A stretch of DNA of 64,000 nt from CAWDVH01 sp963805705 (lineage in GTDB: Bacteria > Actinomycetota > Actinomycetes > Streptosporangiales > Streptosporangiaceae). The position numbers were made by a program, and so were the translations under genes. The notes beneath the pieces are model-generated. The model saw nothing but the letters and a program-made list of their open reading frames with translations, ran no database searches and was not told the DNA's origin. Where the stretch lies: positions 1,488,001 to 1,552,000 of the forward strand of contig CAWDVH010000001.1 in NCBI GenBank assembly GCA_963805705.1, read 5' to 3'. Below are positions 25,186-33,965 of the stretch, one piece after another (position 1 is the first letter of the stretch; every line of letters begins with the position of its first letter).

Positions 25186-26868
25186 CGCCGCCGGGGCGAT
25201 AAGGATGGTGACCGTTCCCCCCCGCGGCAGGGCCGTGTTGGCCGAGGGGGTCTGGTTGTACACGGTTCCCGGCGCGACGCCGCCCTGCGCCGAGCCCGTT
25301 ACCACGTTGACCTTGAACCCGGCGCTCTGCAGGAACTGCACCGCCGTGTCACGCGAGTCCCCGATCACCGACGGCACCTGAATGGTGCCGCCGGAGATGG
25401 TGAGGGTCACGGTGCTGCCCTTGGCCGCCTGCGTGCCCGCCCCCGGGTGCTGCTTGAGGACCTGGTTCTGCGGAGCCGACGAGCTGGAGTCAGTCTTCTC
25501 GGTCACCTGGAAGCCCTTCGCCTCCAGGGCGCTCGTCGCCTGGCTGAGGCTCTGCCCGATCACACTGGGCACGGCGACGCTCTTGGGGCCGGTCGATACG
25601 AACACCCGGACGGTGCTGTGGGCCGGCGCCTTGTTCCCGCCCGCCGGATCGGTCTTGATGACCGTTCCCTTGGGCACGTCGGCAGAGGTCTGCGGGACAG
25701 TGGTGGTTTCGAAGCCCGCCTTGGCCAGCGTGGCCAGGGCGACGGCTTCCGTCTCGTTGCTGACGCTGGGAACCGCGACGCCGCTGCCGTTGCCCGAGAC
25801 ATACTGGAAGGCGAAGATCCCTCCGGCCAGGGCCAGCAGCGCGACCACCGCGATGGTGACCCACAGCCAGGTCCGGCGGTCGGCCGGACGGTCGGGCGGG
25901 CCATCGGCCGGCCCGTAGGAGTAGGCCGGGATCGCGCTGGTCGGGCCGGCCAGCTGGGTGGACTGCCCCATCCGGCGGGTGCCGGCGTACATGTCGCCGC
26001 GCATGGGCGCGGCGACGGGAGCCCCTGACAGGGCGCGCTGGAGGTCGTTGCGCATCTCGCCCGCGGACTGGTAGCGGTCCGCCGGGTCCTTGGCCATCGC
26101 CTTCAGCACGATGGCGTCGGCCCAGGCCGGGATCTCCGGGTCGACCTGAGACGGCGGGATGGGATTTTCCCGCACATGCTGGTAGGCGATCGCGACCGGG
26201 GAGTCGCCGGTAAACGGCGGCCGGCCGGTGAGCAGCTCATACAGCAGGCAGCCGGTCGAGTACAGGTCACTGCGGGCGTCTACCCGCTCGCCTCGCGCCT
26301 GCTCGGGCGACAGGTACTGCGCAGTGCCGATGACCTGCGCGGTCTGCGTCATGGTCGCCTGAGTGTCGCTGACGGCCCTGGCGATGCCGAAGTCCATGAC
26401 CTTGACCTCGCCAGTCCGGGTCAGCATCACGTTGCCGGGCTTGATGTCGCGGTGCACGATGCCGTTGCGGTGGCTGTAGTCCAGTGCGCGCAGCACCCCG
26501 TCGGTGATCTCGGCGGCCCGCTCGGGCAGCAGCCTGCGGTCTTCCCGCAGCAGGTCACGCAGGGTCCGGCCGTCGACGTACTCCATCACGATGTACGGGA
26601 CCGGGGCGGGGCCGAGCTGGTCCTCGCCGGTGTCGTAGACCGCGACGATAGAAGGATGGTTGAGCGACGCCGCGGACTGCGCCTCGCGCCGGAACCTGGC
26701 CTGGAAGGTCTGATCCCTGGCCAGGTCCTCGCGCAGCGTCTTCACCGCCACGATGCGGTCGAGACGGATGTCGCGGGCCCGGAATACCTCGGCCATGCCG
26801 CCGCGCCCGACGACACCGTCGAGCTCGTAGCGTCCGCCGAGCATGCGTGGCTGGGTCATGTCTCGCAC
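25096..26868 (-). CDS. pknB: Serine/threonine protein kinase with PASTA repeats
   Basis: A 590-residue transmembrane kinase. The kinase domain (about 14-277) has GRGGMAEVF, the ATP-binding Lys in VAVKTL (about 40), HRDIKPGN (catalytic Asp about 140), DFGIA and SPEQARGE. A membrane helix (about 333-357) is followed by three extracellular PASTA repeats (about 365-560), two of them with VPSVIG, that sense muropeptides or lipid II. The tail is a Thr-Pro repeat of about 15 units. Mycobacterial PknB has four PASTA repeats. It ends the fhaA-fhaB-pstP-rodA-pbpA-pknB cluster; no separate pknA is present. The start is a GTG, with an ATG three codons later as alternative. Confidence 0.95.
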   Translation of the reverse strand: MRDMTQPRMLGGRYELDGVVGRGGMAEVFRARDIRLDRIVAVKTLREDLARDQTFQARFRREAQSAASLNHPSIVAVYDTGEDQLGPAPVPYIVMEYVDGRTLRDLLREDRRLLPERAAEITDGVLRALDYSHRNGIVHRDIKPGNVMLTRTGEVKVMDFGIARAVSDTQATMTQTAQVIGTAQYLSPEQARGERVDARSDLYSTGCLLYELLTGRPPFTGDSPVAIAYQHVRENPIPPSQVDPEIPAWADAIVLKAMAKDPADRYQSAGEMRNDLQRALSGAPVAAPMRGDMYAGTRRMGQSTQLAGPTSAIPAYSYGPADGPPDRPADRRTWLWVTIAVVALLALAGGIFAFQYVSGNGSGVAVPSVSNETEAVALATLAKAGFETTTVPQTSADVPKGTVIKTDPAGGNKAPAHSTVRVFVSTGPKSVAVPSVIGQSLSQATSALEAKGFQVTEKTDSSSSAPQNQVLKQHPGAGTQAAKGSTVTLTISGGTIQVPSVIGDSRDTAVQFLQSAGFKVNVVTGSAQGGVAPGTVYNQTPSANTALPRGGTVTILIAPAATPPPTPTPTPTPTPTPTPTPTPTPTPTST

Positions 26869-26921
26869 TTACGTTACCGTCCTGCGTCTCGATGGTCCTG
26901 ACCGGCTGTCGCGGCGGGTTC

Positions 26922-28406
26922 TCACTGTCGCCCCAGGTACGCCTGGATAATCTTCACGGCGATAGGCGCGGCCGCGTCCGCGCCGAAACCGCCGCCATGG
27001 ACAATGACGCCGACGGCTATCTGCGGGTTGGCGGCCGGCGCGAAGGCGGTGAAGACGGCGTCGTTGAGGTTGGTGTTGTTGATGCCGTTCTGCGCGGTGC
27101 CGGTCTTGCCCGCGATCTCCACGCCGGCGACCGACTGGTTCGCGGGGGCGTAGGCGGTGCCCGCCGGGTTCTGGGTGACCTGGATCATCATCTGGGTGAG
27201 GTAGCCGGCGATCTGCGGGCTGACCGGGGTGGCCAGGACCGAGGGCCTGGCGTGCGAGATCACCACCAGGTCCGGCGCCTCCACGGACTGGACCAGGTAG
27301 GGGCGCATGAGCCGGCCGCCATTGGCGATGGTCGCGGCGATCATGGCTTCCTGCAGTGGCGTCACCGCGTCGTTGTACTGGCCGATCGCGGCATACGCGG
27401 TGAGCGCGGGGTCGGTGACCTCGGGGAACCTGCTCGCGGAGACCGGCAGCGGGACCGTCAGGTTCGGGTTGTTAAAGCCGAAACTGCTGGCGTAGGTGTG
27501 CAGCACCGGCCCGGTGATCTTCATCCCGAGCGCGCCGAACGCGGTGTTGCAGGACAGGTAGAAGGCCTGGATGATCGGCGGATTGCCGTCCGCGCATGCC
27601 TCGTGGTCGTCGTTGATCAGGACGTTGCTGGTGCCGGGCAGCTTGAGCTCGGTCGGCGCCGGCACGGTGGACTGGGGGTTGCTCACCTTATGCGTGGCGA
27701 ACCCCGCCGAGCTGGTCACCACCTTGAAGGTAGAGCCGGGCGGGTAGGTCTGGTTGATGGCCCGGTTCAGCAGCGGCTGGCTCGGGTCCTTCCGGTACCG
27801 CCTGTCGATCCGGTTCAGCTTCAGGCCGCTGAGCGTGGTGTAGGAGTTGGGGTTAAAGCTCGGGTAGGACGCCATGGCCAGGATCGCCCCGGTGCTGGGG
27901 TTGATCGCCACGGCGGCGGCCGAGTGACCTCCGTCGCCCTTGAGGGCCTGGTAGGCGGCCTGCTGCGCCTTCTGGCTGATCGTCAGGTACACGGTGGCGC
28001 CCAGCTTGGGCTTCCCGGTGAACAGCCCGACCAGGTTGTGCACGGCCAGCTGCGGGGCGGTGCCGGCCAGGTACTTGTTCTCCGTCGCCTCGATGCCCGT
28101 CGCGCCGTAGATCGAGTCGTAGCCGGTTACCGGCGCGAGCGATGCGCCGTACGGGTAGTACCGCTGGTAGGTGCTGGTCCCCTTCTTCAGCCGGGAAGCG
28201 GCGATCTTGACATCGCCGCCGCTGAGGTCGCCGGCCGCGATGATCGAGCCCCGCTGATACTGAAATTGCTGGTCGAAGATCCTGATATTCCCCGACCTGG
28301 TGGCCAGGCTGGTGGACTCAAACGCCTGCACGTAGTTGACGTTGACCAGGAGCAGGACGAACATCGCCAGGCAGGCCAGCGAGAGGCGGAGCAGCGCGCG
28401 GTTCAT
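26922..28406 (-). CDS. pbpA: Penicillin-binding protein, class B transpeptidase
   Basis: A 494-residue DD-transpeptidase anchored by one N-terminal helix (about 8-26). The PBP dimer-like domain is followed by the transpeptidase domain with the three active-site motifs: STFK (about 224, nucleophilic Ser), SCN (about 283) and KTGT (about 431). It cross-links peptidoglycan peptides outside the membrane and is the expected partner of the SEDS protein encoded just upstream. Its ATG overlaps the rodA TGA by four bases (ATGA). Only about 50 bases separate it from pknB, consistent with one operon. Beta-lactam target. Confidence 0.94.
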   Translation of the reverse strand: MNRALLRLSLACLAMFVLLLVNVNYVQAFESTSLATRSGNIRIFDQQFQYQRGSIIAAGDLSGGDVKIAASRLKKGTSTYQRYYPYGASLAPVTGYDSIYGATGIEATENKYLAGTAPQLAVHNLVGLFTGKPKLGATVYLTISQKAQQAAYQALKGDGGHSAAAVAINPSTGAILAMASYPSFNPNSYTTLSGLKLNRIDRRYRKDPSQPLLNRAINQTYPPGSTFKVVTSSAGFATHKVSNPQSTVPAPTELKLPGTSNVLINDDHEACADGNPPIIQAFYLSCNTAFGALGMKITGPVLHTYASSFGFNNPNLTVPLPVSASRFPEVTDPALTAYAAIGQYNDAVTPLQEAMIAATIANGGRLMRPYLVQSVEAPDLVVISHARPSVLATPVSPQIAGYLTQMMIQVTQNPAGTAYAPANQSVAGVEIAGKTGTAQNGINNTNLNDAVFTAFAPAANPQIAVGVIVHGGGFGADAAAPIAVKIIQAYLGRQ

Positions 28407-29836
28407 CCGGCCCGCACCACCTGGGTCATGCCCTCATCCTGGATCGGCTGGGGAGCCGGCCGCCTGGCGGTATCGCTGATCCGCATCAGCAGGGCGATCA
28501 GCGCCCAGCTCGCGACCAGCGACGAGCCCCCCTGCGACAGGAACGGCGTGGTGATCCCGGTCAGCGGGATCAGCGCGGTCACCCCGCCGACGATGATGAA
28601 CACCTGCAGCGCGAGGACGAAGGACAGGCCCCCCGCGAGCAGCTTGGCGAAGGGGTCCCGGACCTGGATGGCGGCCCGCAGGCCGCGCTGCACGATCAGG
28701 CCGAAGATGAGCAGCAGCGCCATCAGCCCGGTCAGCCCCAGTTCCTCGCCGAACGCGGTGACGATGAAGTCACTTTGCACCAGCGGGGTCCAGTACGGCT
28801 GCCCGTGCCCGAGGCCGGTCCCGAGGATGCCGCCGAATCCCATCCCCTCCAGGCCCTGGACCAGCTGGAAGGCGCTGTGCGTCGGATTCTGGCCGACGAA
28901 CGGATGCCGCCAGATGTCGAACCGCTCGCTCACGTGCGCAAACAGCCTGCTGGCCGCCAGCGTGCCGGCCACGAACAGGGTCACGCCGATCAGCAGCCAC
29001 GAAGTGCGCTGGGTGGCGACATACAGCATGGCCACGAACATTCCGAAAAATAGCGCCGAGGTGCCGATGTCGGTCTCGAAGACCAGGATGAGCAGGCTGG
29101 CGGCCCAGGCGATGAGCACCGGGCCGAGGTCGCGGCCGCGGGGCAGGTCAATGCCCAGGACCCGGCGGCCCGCCAGGGCCAGCGCGTCCCGCTTGGCGAC
29201 CAGGTAACCGGCGAAGAAGACCGCGAGCGCCAGCTTGGCGAACTCGCCGGGCTGGAGGGAGAAGCCGCCGATGGTGATCCAGACCTTGGCGCCGTTGATC
29301 TCGCTCAGGCTGGCCGGCAGCAGGGCCGGGATGGCCAGCAGGACCAGGCCGAGCGCGCCGAGGGTGTAGGTGTAACGCTGCAGGACCCTGGGCTCCCTGA
29401 CGACCGCCAGCAGGGCGATGAAGACCGCCACGCCGACCGCGCTCCAGACCACCTGGAGCAGGGTGGTCGAGGTGCTCATCGTCCTGATCACGTTGCCGGG
29501 ATTGCCGTCCCGCCCTGACTGCTGCAGCCGGTAGATCATGACGACGCCCAGGCCGTTCAGCAAGGCGGCCAGCGGCAGCAGCAGCGGATCGGCCCACGGG
29601 GCCAGCCGGCGTACGGCCAGGTGGGCGACAAAGACGATGGCCGCATACGACAGCCCGTAGGTGAGCAGGCCGGCGGGCAGCGTGCCGTTCAGGCCCAGGC
29701 CCACGCTGGCGTAGGCGAACAGCACCACGGCCACGGCGAAGGCCAGCATCAGCAGCTCGGTCCGGCGCCGGCCGCGGGGCATCGGGGCCCGCTCGGCGGA
29801 CCCCCGCGGCATCGCGAACACGGAGGAGATCGTCAC
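28403..29836 (-). CDS. rodA: SEDS family peptidoglycan glycosyltransferase, FtsW/RodA type
   Basis: A 477-residue protein with about 12 membrane helices that polymerises lipid II. SEDS features include INGAKVWITIGGFSLQPGEF, with the conserved Gln-Pro-x-Glu, the QVLKGL-like FQLVQGLEGMGFGG loop, GEELGLTG with the catalytic-type acidic residue, and GGVTALIPLTGITTPFLSQGG near the C-terminus. The start is the GTG at 29836, which overlaps the pstP TGA (GTGA). The frame continues open upstream to 30007 but lies inside pstP. Both neighbours overlap it by four bases, indicating translation as a chain with PstP and PbpA. Confidence 0.93.
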   Translation of the reverse strand: MTISSVFAMPRGSAERAPMPRGRRRTELLMLAFAVAVVLFAYASVGLGLNGTLPAGLLTYGLSYAAIVFVAHLAVRRLAPWADPLLLPLAALLNGLGVVMIYRLQQSGRDGNPGNVIRTMSTSTTLLQVVWSAVGVAVFIALLAVVREPRVLQRYTYTLGALGLVLLAIPALLPASLSEINGAKVWITIGGFSLQPGEFAKLALAVFFAGYLVAKRDALALAGRRVLGIDLPRGRDLGPVLIAWAASLLILVFETDIGTSALFFGMFVAMLYVATQRTSWLLIGVTLFVAGTLAASRLFAHVSERFDIWRHPFVGQNPTHSAFQLVQGLEGMGFGGILGTGLGHGQPYWTPLVQSDFIVTAFGEELGLTGLMALLLIFGLIVQRGLRAAIQVRDPFAKLLAGGLSFVLALQVFIIVGGVTALIPLTGITTPFLSQGGSSLVASWALIALLMRISDTARRPAPQPIQDEGMTQVVRAG

Positions 29837-31296
29837 CCGGTGACCCCCTGCAGGGAGGAGCAGTACGCGGGGACGACCGGCTTCGGCACGGTGTAGGGCG
29901 GGATCGTCGTGTGCACCACGGTCTTGCCCCGCACCTTGGTCCTGGTGACCTTGGGCTTGGGCTTGGCCGCCTGCCACGCGGCGACGGCGGCCGTGGCCAG
30001 CCGGCACTGGCGCCCCTGCCGGATCCGCAGCACGATCTGCTGGGCGGCCGGCAGGCTGCTGGCGGGGATCGTGGCCTGGATCAGCCCGGCCTCGGTGGCG
30101 GGCATGCCCTGCATCGGGATTCCCGTCCGCTGGTACACGTGGAAGAGCCTGACCCCGGCGACCTGCTGATTGACGCCGCGGAAGACAGCCACCTGGCCCG
30201 CGTCATTGCCCACGTAGTACTGGTCCTGGCTGTAGCGCCAGGCCGCGTACCCGGTGCCGGCGATCACGATGATCAGGACGGCCAGGATGGACTTGACGAC
30301 GGGCAGCCGGCGCCGGCCCTGGCCGGCCTGGTCCTGGTCCTGGTCTTCGTCTTCGTCCGGGCCGTCCTGGCCGGCCTGCTCGACAGGCTCGCCGCGGTCA
30401 GGGGCCTCCTGGCCGTGCCGGTAGGCGACGGTATGCCGCGCTGTCTCCGGCCGGCCCTGGGTCAGCAGGTGAGCGCGCCCGGCCGGGCTGTCGTGGCGCA
30501 GCTGCGGCCGGCCGTCGCCGTTCGACGCGGCACCGCCGAGCAGGGACGTGCGGCTGGGCGCGAGCGGCCCGGTGACCGTGTCGACGACATCCGCGACGAT
30601 GCAGGTGATGTTGTCAGGGCCGCCGCCGCGGATGGCGAGCTCGATGAGCTGCAGCACCGCCTCATCAAGATCTGTGACCTTCATCAGCACCTTGTGCAGC
30701 GTCTCGTCGCTGACCACGTCCGACAGCCCGTCGGAGCACAGGAGGTACCGGTCGCCGTGCATGGCCTGCAGGATCGACAGGTCCGGCTCAACATCGGAGC
30801 TGCCCTGCAGGGCGCGCATGATCAGGGAGCGGTGCGGGTGGACGGCGGCCGCGGCCGGGCTCAGCCGCCCCTCGTCCACCAGTGACTGGACGAGGGTGTG
30901 ATCGCGGGTGATCTGCTGCAGGTCGCCCTGCCGGAGCAGGTAGGCGCGCGAGTCGCCGATGTGGCACATCGCTATCCGGGCCCCTGACCACAGCAGCGCG
31001 GTGAGCGTGGTGCCCATGCCCTCGACCGACGGGTCAGCGACGCTGATCTCGTGCAGTGAGCTGCTGGCGGCCGCTACGGCCTCGGCCAGGGAGTCCAGCA
31101 TGGCGCTGTCGGCCATGTCCTTATCCAGGGGCGCGATGGCCGAGATGGCCACGGCGCTGGCGACCTCGCCCGCGGCGTGGCCGCCCATGCCGTCCGCGAT
31201 CGCGAGCAGGTGGGGGCCGGCGTACGCCGAGTCCTCGTTCCCCTCGCGGAGGAGGCCGACGTCGGAGCGGAGCGCGTAGCGGAGTGCGAGTGTCAT
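29833..31296 (-). CDS. pstP: PP2C-type serine/threonine phosphatase
   Basis: A 487-residue membrane phosphatase that reverses PknB phosphorylation. The PP2C domain (about 1-240) has REGNEDSAY, the metal-binding DGMGGHAAGE (about 35), GDSRAYLLR, and CSDGLSD and GGPDNITC for the second metal cluster. A disordered Gln/Asp-rich linker leads to one membrane helix (about 332-350) and an extracellular domain of about 130 residues ending with a Lys/Pro-rich segment. It overlaps fhaB upstream (ATGA) and rodA downstream (GTGA), four bases each. Product: manganese-dependent dephosphorylation of kinase, FHA proteins and wall enzymes. Confidence 0.94.
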   Translation of the reverse strand: MTLALRYALRSDVGLLREGNEDSAYAGPHLLAIADGMGGHAAGEVASAVAISAIAPLDKDMADSAMLDSLAEAVAAASSSLHEISVADPSVEGMGTTLTALLWSGARIAMCHIGDSRAYLLRQGDLQQITRDHTLVQSLVDEGRLSPAAAAVHPHRSLIMRALQGSSDVEPDLSILQAMHGDRYLLCSDGLSDVVSDETLHKVLMKVTDLDEAVLQLIELAIRGGGPDNITCIVADVVDTVTGPLAPSRTSLLGGAASNGDGRPQLRHDSPAGRAHLLTQGRPETARHTVAYRHGQEAPDRGEPVEQAGQDGPDEDEDQDQDQAGQGRRRLPVVKSILAVLIIVIAGTGYAAWRYSQDQYYVGNDAGQVAVFRGVNQQVAGVRLFHVYQRTGIPMQGMPATEAGLIQATIPASSLPAAQQIVLRIRQGRQCRLATAAVAAWQAAKPKPKVTRTKVRGKTVVHTTIPPYTVPKPVVPAYCSSLQGVTG

Positions 31297-31784
31297 TTGC
31301 GCAGTTCCAGAACGGTCTTGCCGATTCGGATCGGCACGCCGACGGGTACCGGAGTCGGCTGGGTCACCTTCTGACGGTCGAGATAGGTGCCGTTAGTAGA
31401 GCCCAGGTCCTCGACAATCCACTGACCATCCTGCGGAAACAGCCGGGCATGCCGGGTCGAAGCGTAATCGTCGTCGAGCACGAGCGTGGCGTCATTCGCG
31501 CGGCCGATAGTTATCTGCTGGCCGGCCAGGCCCACCGTGGTGCCCGCGAGACCGCCGGCAGTGACCAGAAGCTGCTGGGGCGTCGCACGGCCGCTCCGGG
31601 AGGGTTTCGCCGCCTTAGGCGCCGGTGCGGGCCTGGCGCGCTGCTTGGCCTTGCGGCCTTCCTTGCGCAGCGGCGAGGACGGGCCGAATAGGTCCGTGCG
31701 CACCACGCCGACGGCAGCTATGACGAACAGCCAGAGGACAGCCAGGAACGCGAGCCTGATGAGTGTGAGGGTGAGCGCATTCAT
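31293..31784 (-). CDS. fhaB: FHA-domain protein FhaB (FipA-like)
   Basis: A 163-residue protein with one N-terminal membrane helix (about 6-29), a basic linker, and a C-terminal FHA domain (about 75-160) that binds phosphothreonine. FHA signature residues are the IGRANDATLVL strand, STRHARL, and GSTNGTYLD. In mycobacteria the homologue links FtsZ and FtsQ to kinase signalling. The ATG at 31784 begins the protein, and its stop overlaps the pstP ATG by four bases. About 100 bases separate it from fhaA. Confidence 0.93.
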   Translation of the reverse strand: MNALTLTLIRLAFLAVLWLFVIAAVGVVRTDLFGPSSPLRKEGRKAKQRARPAPAPKAAKPSRSGRATPQQLLVTAGGLAGTTVGLAGQQITIGRANDATLVLDDDYASTRHARLFPQDGQWIVEDLGSTNGTYLDRQKVTQPTPVPVGVPIRIGKTVLELRK

Positions 31785-31884
31785 CGGGTCATGATTCCTT
31801 GGCTGGCCTTGCTGCCCTCTGGTCGTTCATTTGGTGCCGTCATGCCGACGGCGTGGTCATTACATGGCGTCAGTCGGTGCGATG

Positions 31885-32640
31885 TCAGTAAATGCCATCC
31901 CTGCGGAAGACGAGAGTCGTACGGCCGAGGGTAACGCGGGTTCCGTCGGTCAGCGATATGCGCCGGACGGGCTGGCCATTAACGAAGGTGCCATTGGTCG
32001 ATCCGAGATCGACCAGGATCACTTCGCCGTCCTCGACCCGCAGCTCGGCATGATGCCGGGATACGCCAGGATCGACCAGGCGCAGGTCACAGTCGGTCCC
32101 CCGGCCCAGTATGGTCAGCGGGGCGCCGAGCTCGAAGGTGCGCTGAGTACTGCCGTCCGGCCCCGGTTCCGGCCCGGAGACCAGCAGCCGCGGCGTGCCC
32201 GTGAGGTTGCCGGGAGTGTGCGGAAGGTCACTGGCGGGCTTGCGGATCTCGCCGTCCTCTACGGTCGTGCCCCTGATAACGCCGGACCGGACCCTGAACG
32301 TGCCCGTCGTCAGCTCGCCCACGCCCTCGAACCGCATCCGGACCGGGCCGACGAACGAGTAGCCCTGTTCCCTGGCGTGCTCGCGGGCCAGCGTGGCGAG
32401 CTCGATGCCCAGGCTGTCGGCCAGGTCGGCCAGGCGCTCGTGGTCAGCCTCGGCCAGCTCGACCACGAAATCGTTGGGAACCAGTGTCCGGCCCTGGGCC
32501 ACGATGGCGGCCCGGTCGTCCATCTCGCGCTGCACGGCGCTGGCGATCTCCACCGGCTGCAGCTCGGATTTGAACGCACGCGCGAAGGCACCCTCGACCA
32601 TCCCCTCAAGCCTGTGCTCGAAGCGCTGCAGAACTCCCAC
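31885..32640 (-). CDS. fhaA: FHA-domain protein FhaA with N-terminal DUF3662
   Basis: A 251-residue cytoplasmic protein. The N-terminal DUF3662 domain (about 1-125) starts with GVLQRFEHRLEGMVEG and includes QPVEIASAVQREMD. The C-terminal FHA domain (about 165-250) has ILGRGTDCDLRL, SRHHAEL and GSTNGTFVNG for phosphothreonine binding. In mycobacteria it binds the pseudokinase MviN and restrains wall synthesis. The GTG at 32640 matches the family N-terminus and has AGGAGG seven bases upstream; the longer frame to 32985 runs antisense through the tRNA. First gene of the signalling operon. Confidence 0.94.
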   Translation of the reverse strand: MGVLQRFEHRLEGMVEGAFARAFKSELQPVEIASAVQREMDDRAAIVAQGRTLVPNDFVVELAEADHERLADLADSLGIELATLAREHAREQGYSFVGPVRMRFEGVGELTTGTFRVRSGVIRGTTVEDGEIRKPASDLPHTPGNLTGTPRLLVSGPEPGPDGSTQRTFELGAPLTILGRGTDCDLRLVDPGVSRHHAELRVEDGEVILVDLGSTNGTFVNGQPVRRISLTDGTRVTLGRTTLVFRRDGIY

Positions 32641-32724
32641 CGGGCTACCTCCTCTCCCTGCTCGCATCCGATGGTATCGGCGACGTGGGGCAGCTTGAGG
32701 ACGTGCTAACCTGACTGCTGCCCA

Positions 32725-32810
32725 GGGCGGGTGGCGGAACGGCAGACGCGCACGGTTCAGGTCCGTGTGTCCGAGAGGACGTGAGGGTTCAAATCCCTCC
32801 TCGCCCACCA
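32725..32810 (+). tRNA. tRNA-Leu (anticodon CAG)
   Basis: It folds as a cloverleaf: acceptor GGGCGGG pairs with CTCGCCC (one G-T), anticodon stem CACGG/CCGTG around loop TTCAGGT, a class II long variable arm, and T-arm GAGGG-TTCAAAT-CCCTC. The 3' CCA is encoded (32808-32810). It is divergent from fhaA, a conserved location in actinomycetes. Confidence 0.95.
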
Positions 32811-32914
32811 GTGCCGCTGGCCTGCAGCTTAAGCTGCGGCAGGCGGTGCTGTCCTCTGTCCGGCGAACCTCTGCCGGCGAAGGTGCCGGCCCGGCCCGGT
32901 GGCACGATGGTCGG

Positions 32915-33919
32915 GTGGACGGTTCAGCGGCGATCATCGAGCAGGCCGGCCAGCTGGCCGGCCAGCTGCTGTTTCCCGCCGCCATGGACGTCGATGCCAG
33001 CGACCGGGTACCCGCCGGCCATCTCGACGCGCTCGCCGCGGCGGGCTTCTACGGGCTGCCCGGCCCGCCCGGCCACGGCGGGATGGGCGCGGACCTGGCG
33101 CTCACCTGCAGCGTCATCGAGATCCTGGCGGGCGGCTGCCTGGCCACGACGTTTGTCTGGCTCCAGCATCACAGCGCGGTCCGGGCGGCGGCGGCCGCAC
33201 CGGCCGGCAGCGCGGGCGCCGCGTGGCTGGGGCCGCTGTGCCGGGGGGAGCGCCGGGCCGGCGTGGCCCTGGCCGGCGTGCTGCCCGGGCCGCCGCTGCT
33301 GCGGGCCCGGCGGGCGGCGGGCGGGTATGTGCTGGACGGGACGGCCCCCTGGGTCACCGGCTGGGGCATGATCGACACCCTGTACGTGACGGCGCGTGAT
33401 GAGCAGGACAACGTCGTGGCGGTCCTGCTGCCGGTGCCGGAGGGCCCGGCCGTGACCGCCGAGCCGCTGCGGATGGTCGCCGTCACGGCCAGCTCGACGG
33501 TGCAGCTCAGGTTCGACGGTCTTTTCGTGCCGGCCGATCGCGTCACCAGCGTCGCGCCGCATCGCGAGTGGCTGGGTCGCGATCCGGACAGGCTGCGGCC
33601 CAATGGCTCGCTCGCGCTGGGGGTCGCGGCGCGCTGCTGCTCGATGATCGGGCCAAGCCCGCTGGACGGTGAGCTGGCGGCCCGGCGCGCTGCCCTGGAC
33701 ACGGCGCCGCCGCAGGCCATGCCCGCCGCCAGGGCAGGCGCGTCCGAGCTGGCGATGCGGGCCGCGGCGGCGCTGGTGACCGTGCAGGGCAGCCGGGCCA
33801 TCCTGGCTGGCCAGCACGCCCAGCGGCTGGCCCGCGAGGCGCTGTTCCTGCTGGTCTTCGCCTCCCGGCCGGCGATCAAGGAGAACCTGTCCCGGCGCCT
33901 GACCGCCGCCCGCCCGTGA
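32915..33919 (+). CDS. Acyl-CoA dehydrogenase-like flavoprotein
   Basis: A 334-residue protein with the acyl-CoA dehydrogenase fold. The N-terminal helical domain contains LDALAAAGFYGLPGPPGHGG, the middle beta domain contains DGTAPWVTGWGMIDTLYV (FAD/substrate side), and FDGLFVPADRV precedes the C-terminal helical domain. It is shorter than typical members (about 380), mostly in the C-terminal part, and the catalytic Glu is not evident, so activity may differ (for example a flavin-dependent monooxygenase-like or non-classical dehydrogenase). The GTG at 32915 is the best start. It lies between tRNA-Leu and the glycosylase gene, same strand as the latter. Confidence 0.8.
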   Translation: MDGSAAIIEQAGQLAGQLLFPAAMDVDASDRVPAGHLDALAAAGFYGLPGPPGHGGMGADLALTCSVIEILAGGCLATTFVWLQHHSAVRAAAAAPAGSAGAAWLGPLCRGERRAGVALAGVLPGPPLLRARRAAGGYVLDGTAPWVTGWGMIDTLYVTARDEQDNVVAVLLPVPEGPAVTAEPLRMVAVTASSTVQLRFDGLFVPADRVTSVAPHREWLGRDPDRLRPNGSLALGVAARCCSMIGPSPLDGELAARRAALDTAPPQAMPAARAGASELAMRAAAALVTVQGSRAILAGQHAQRLAREALFLLVFASRPAIKENLSRRLTAARP

Positions 33920-33965
33920 CCTGACGTGGTGACGAGTACCCTGCGGACCAGGCAGAATCGGTTAC

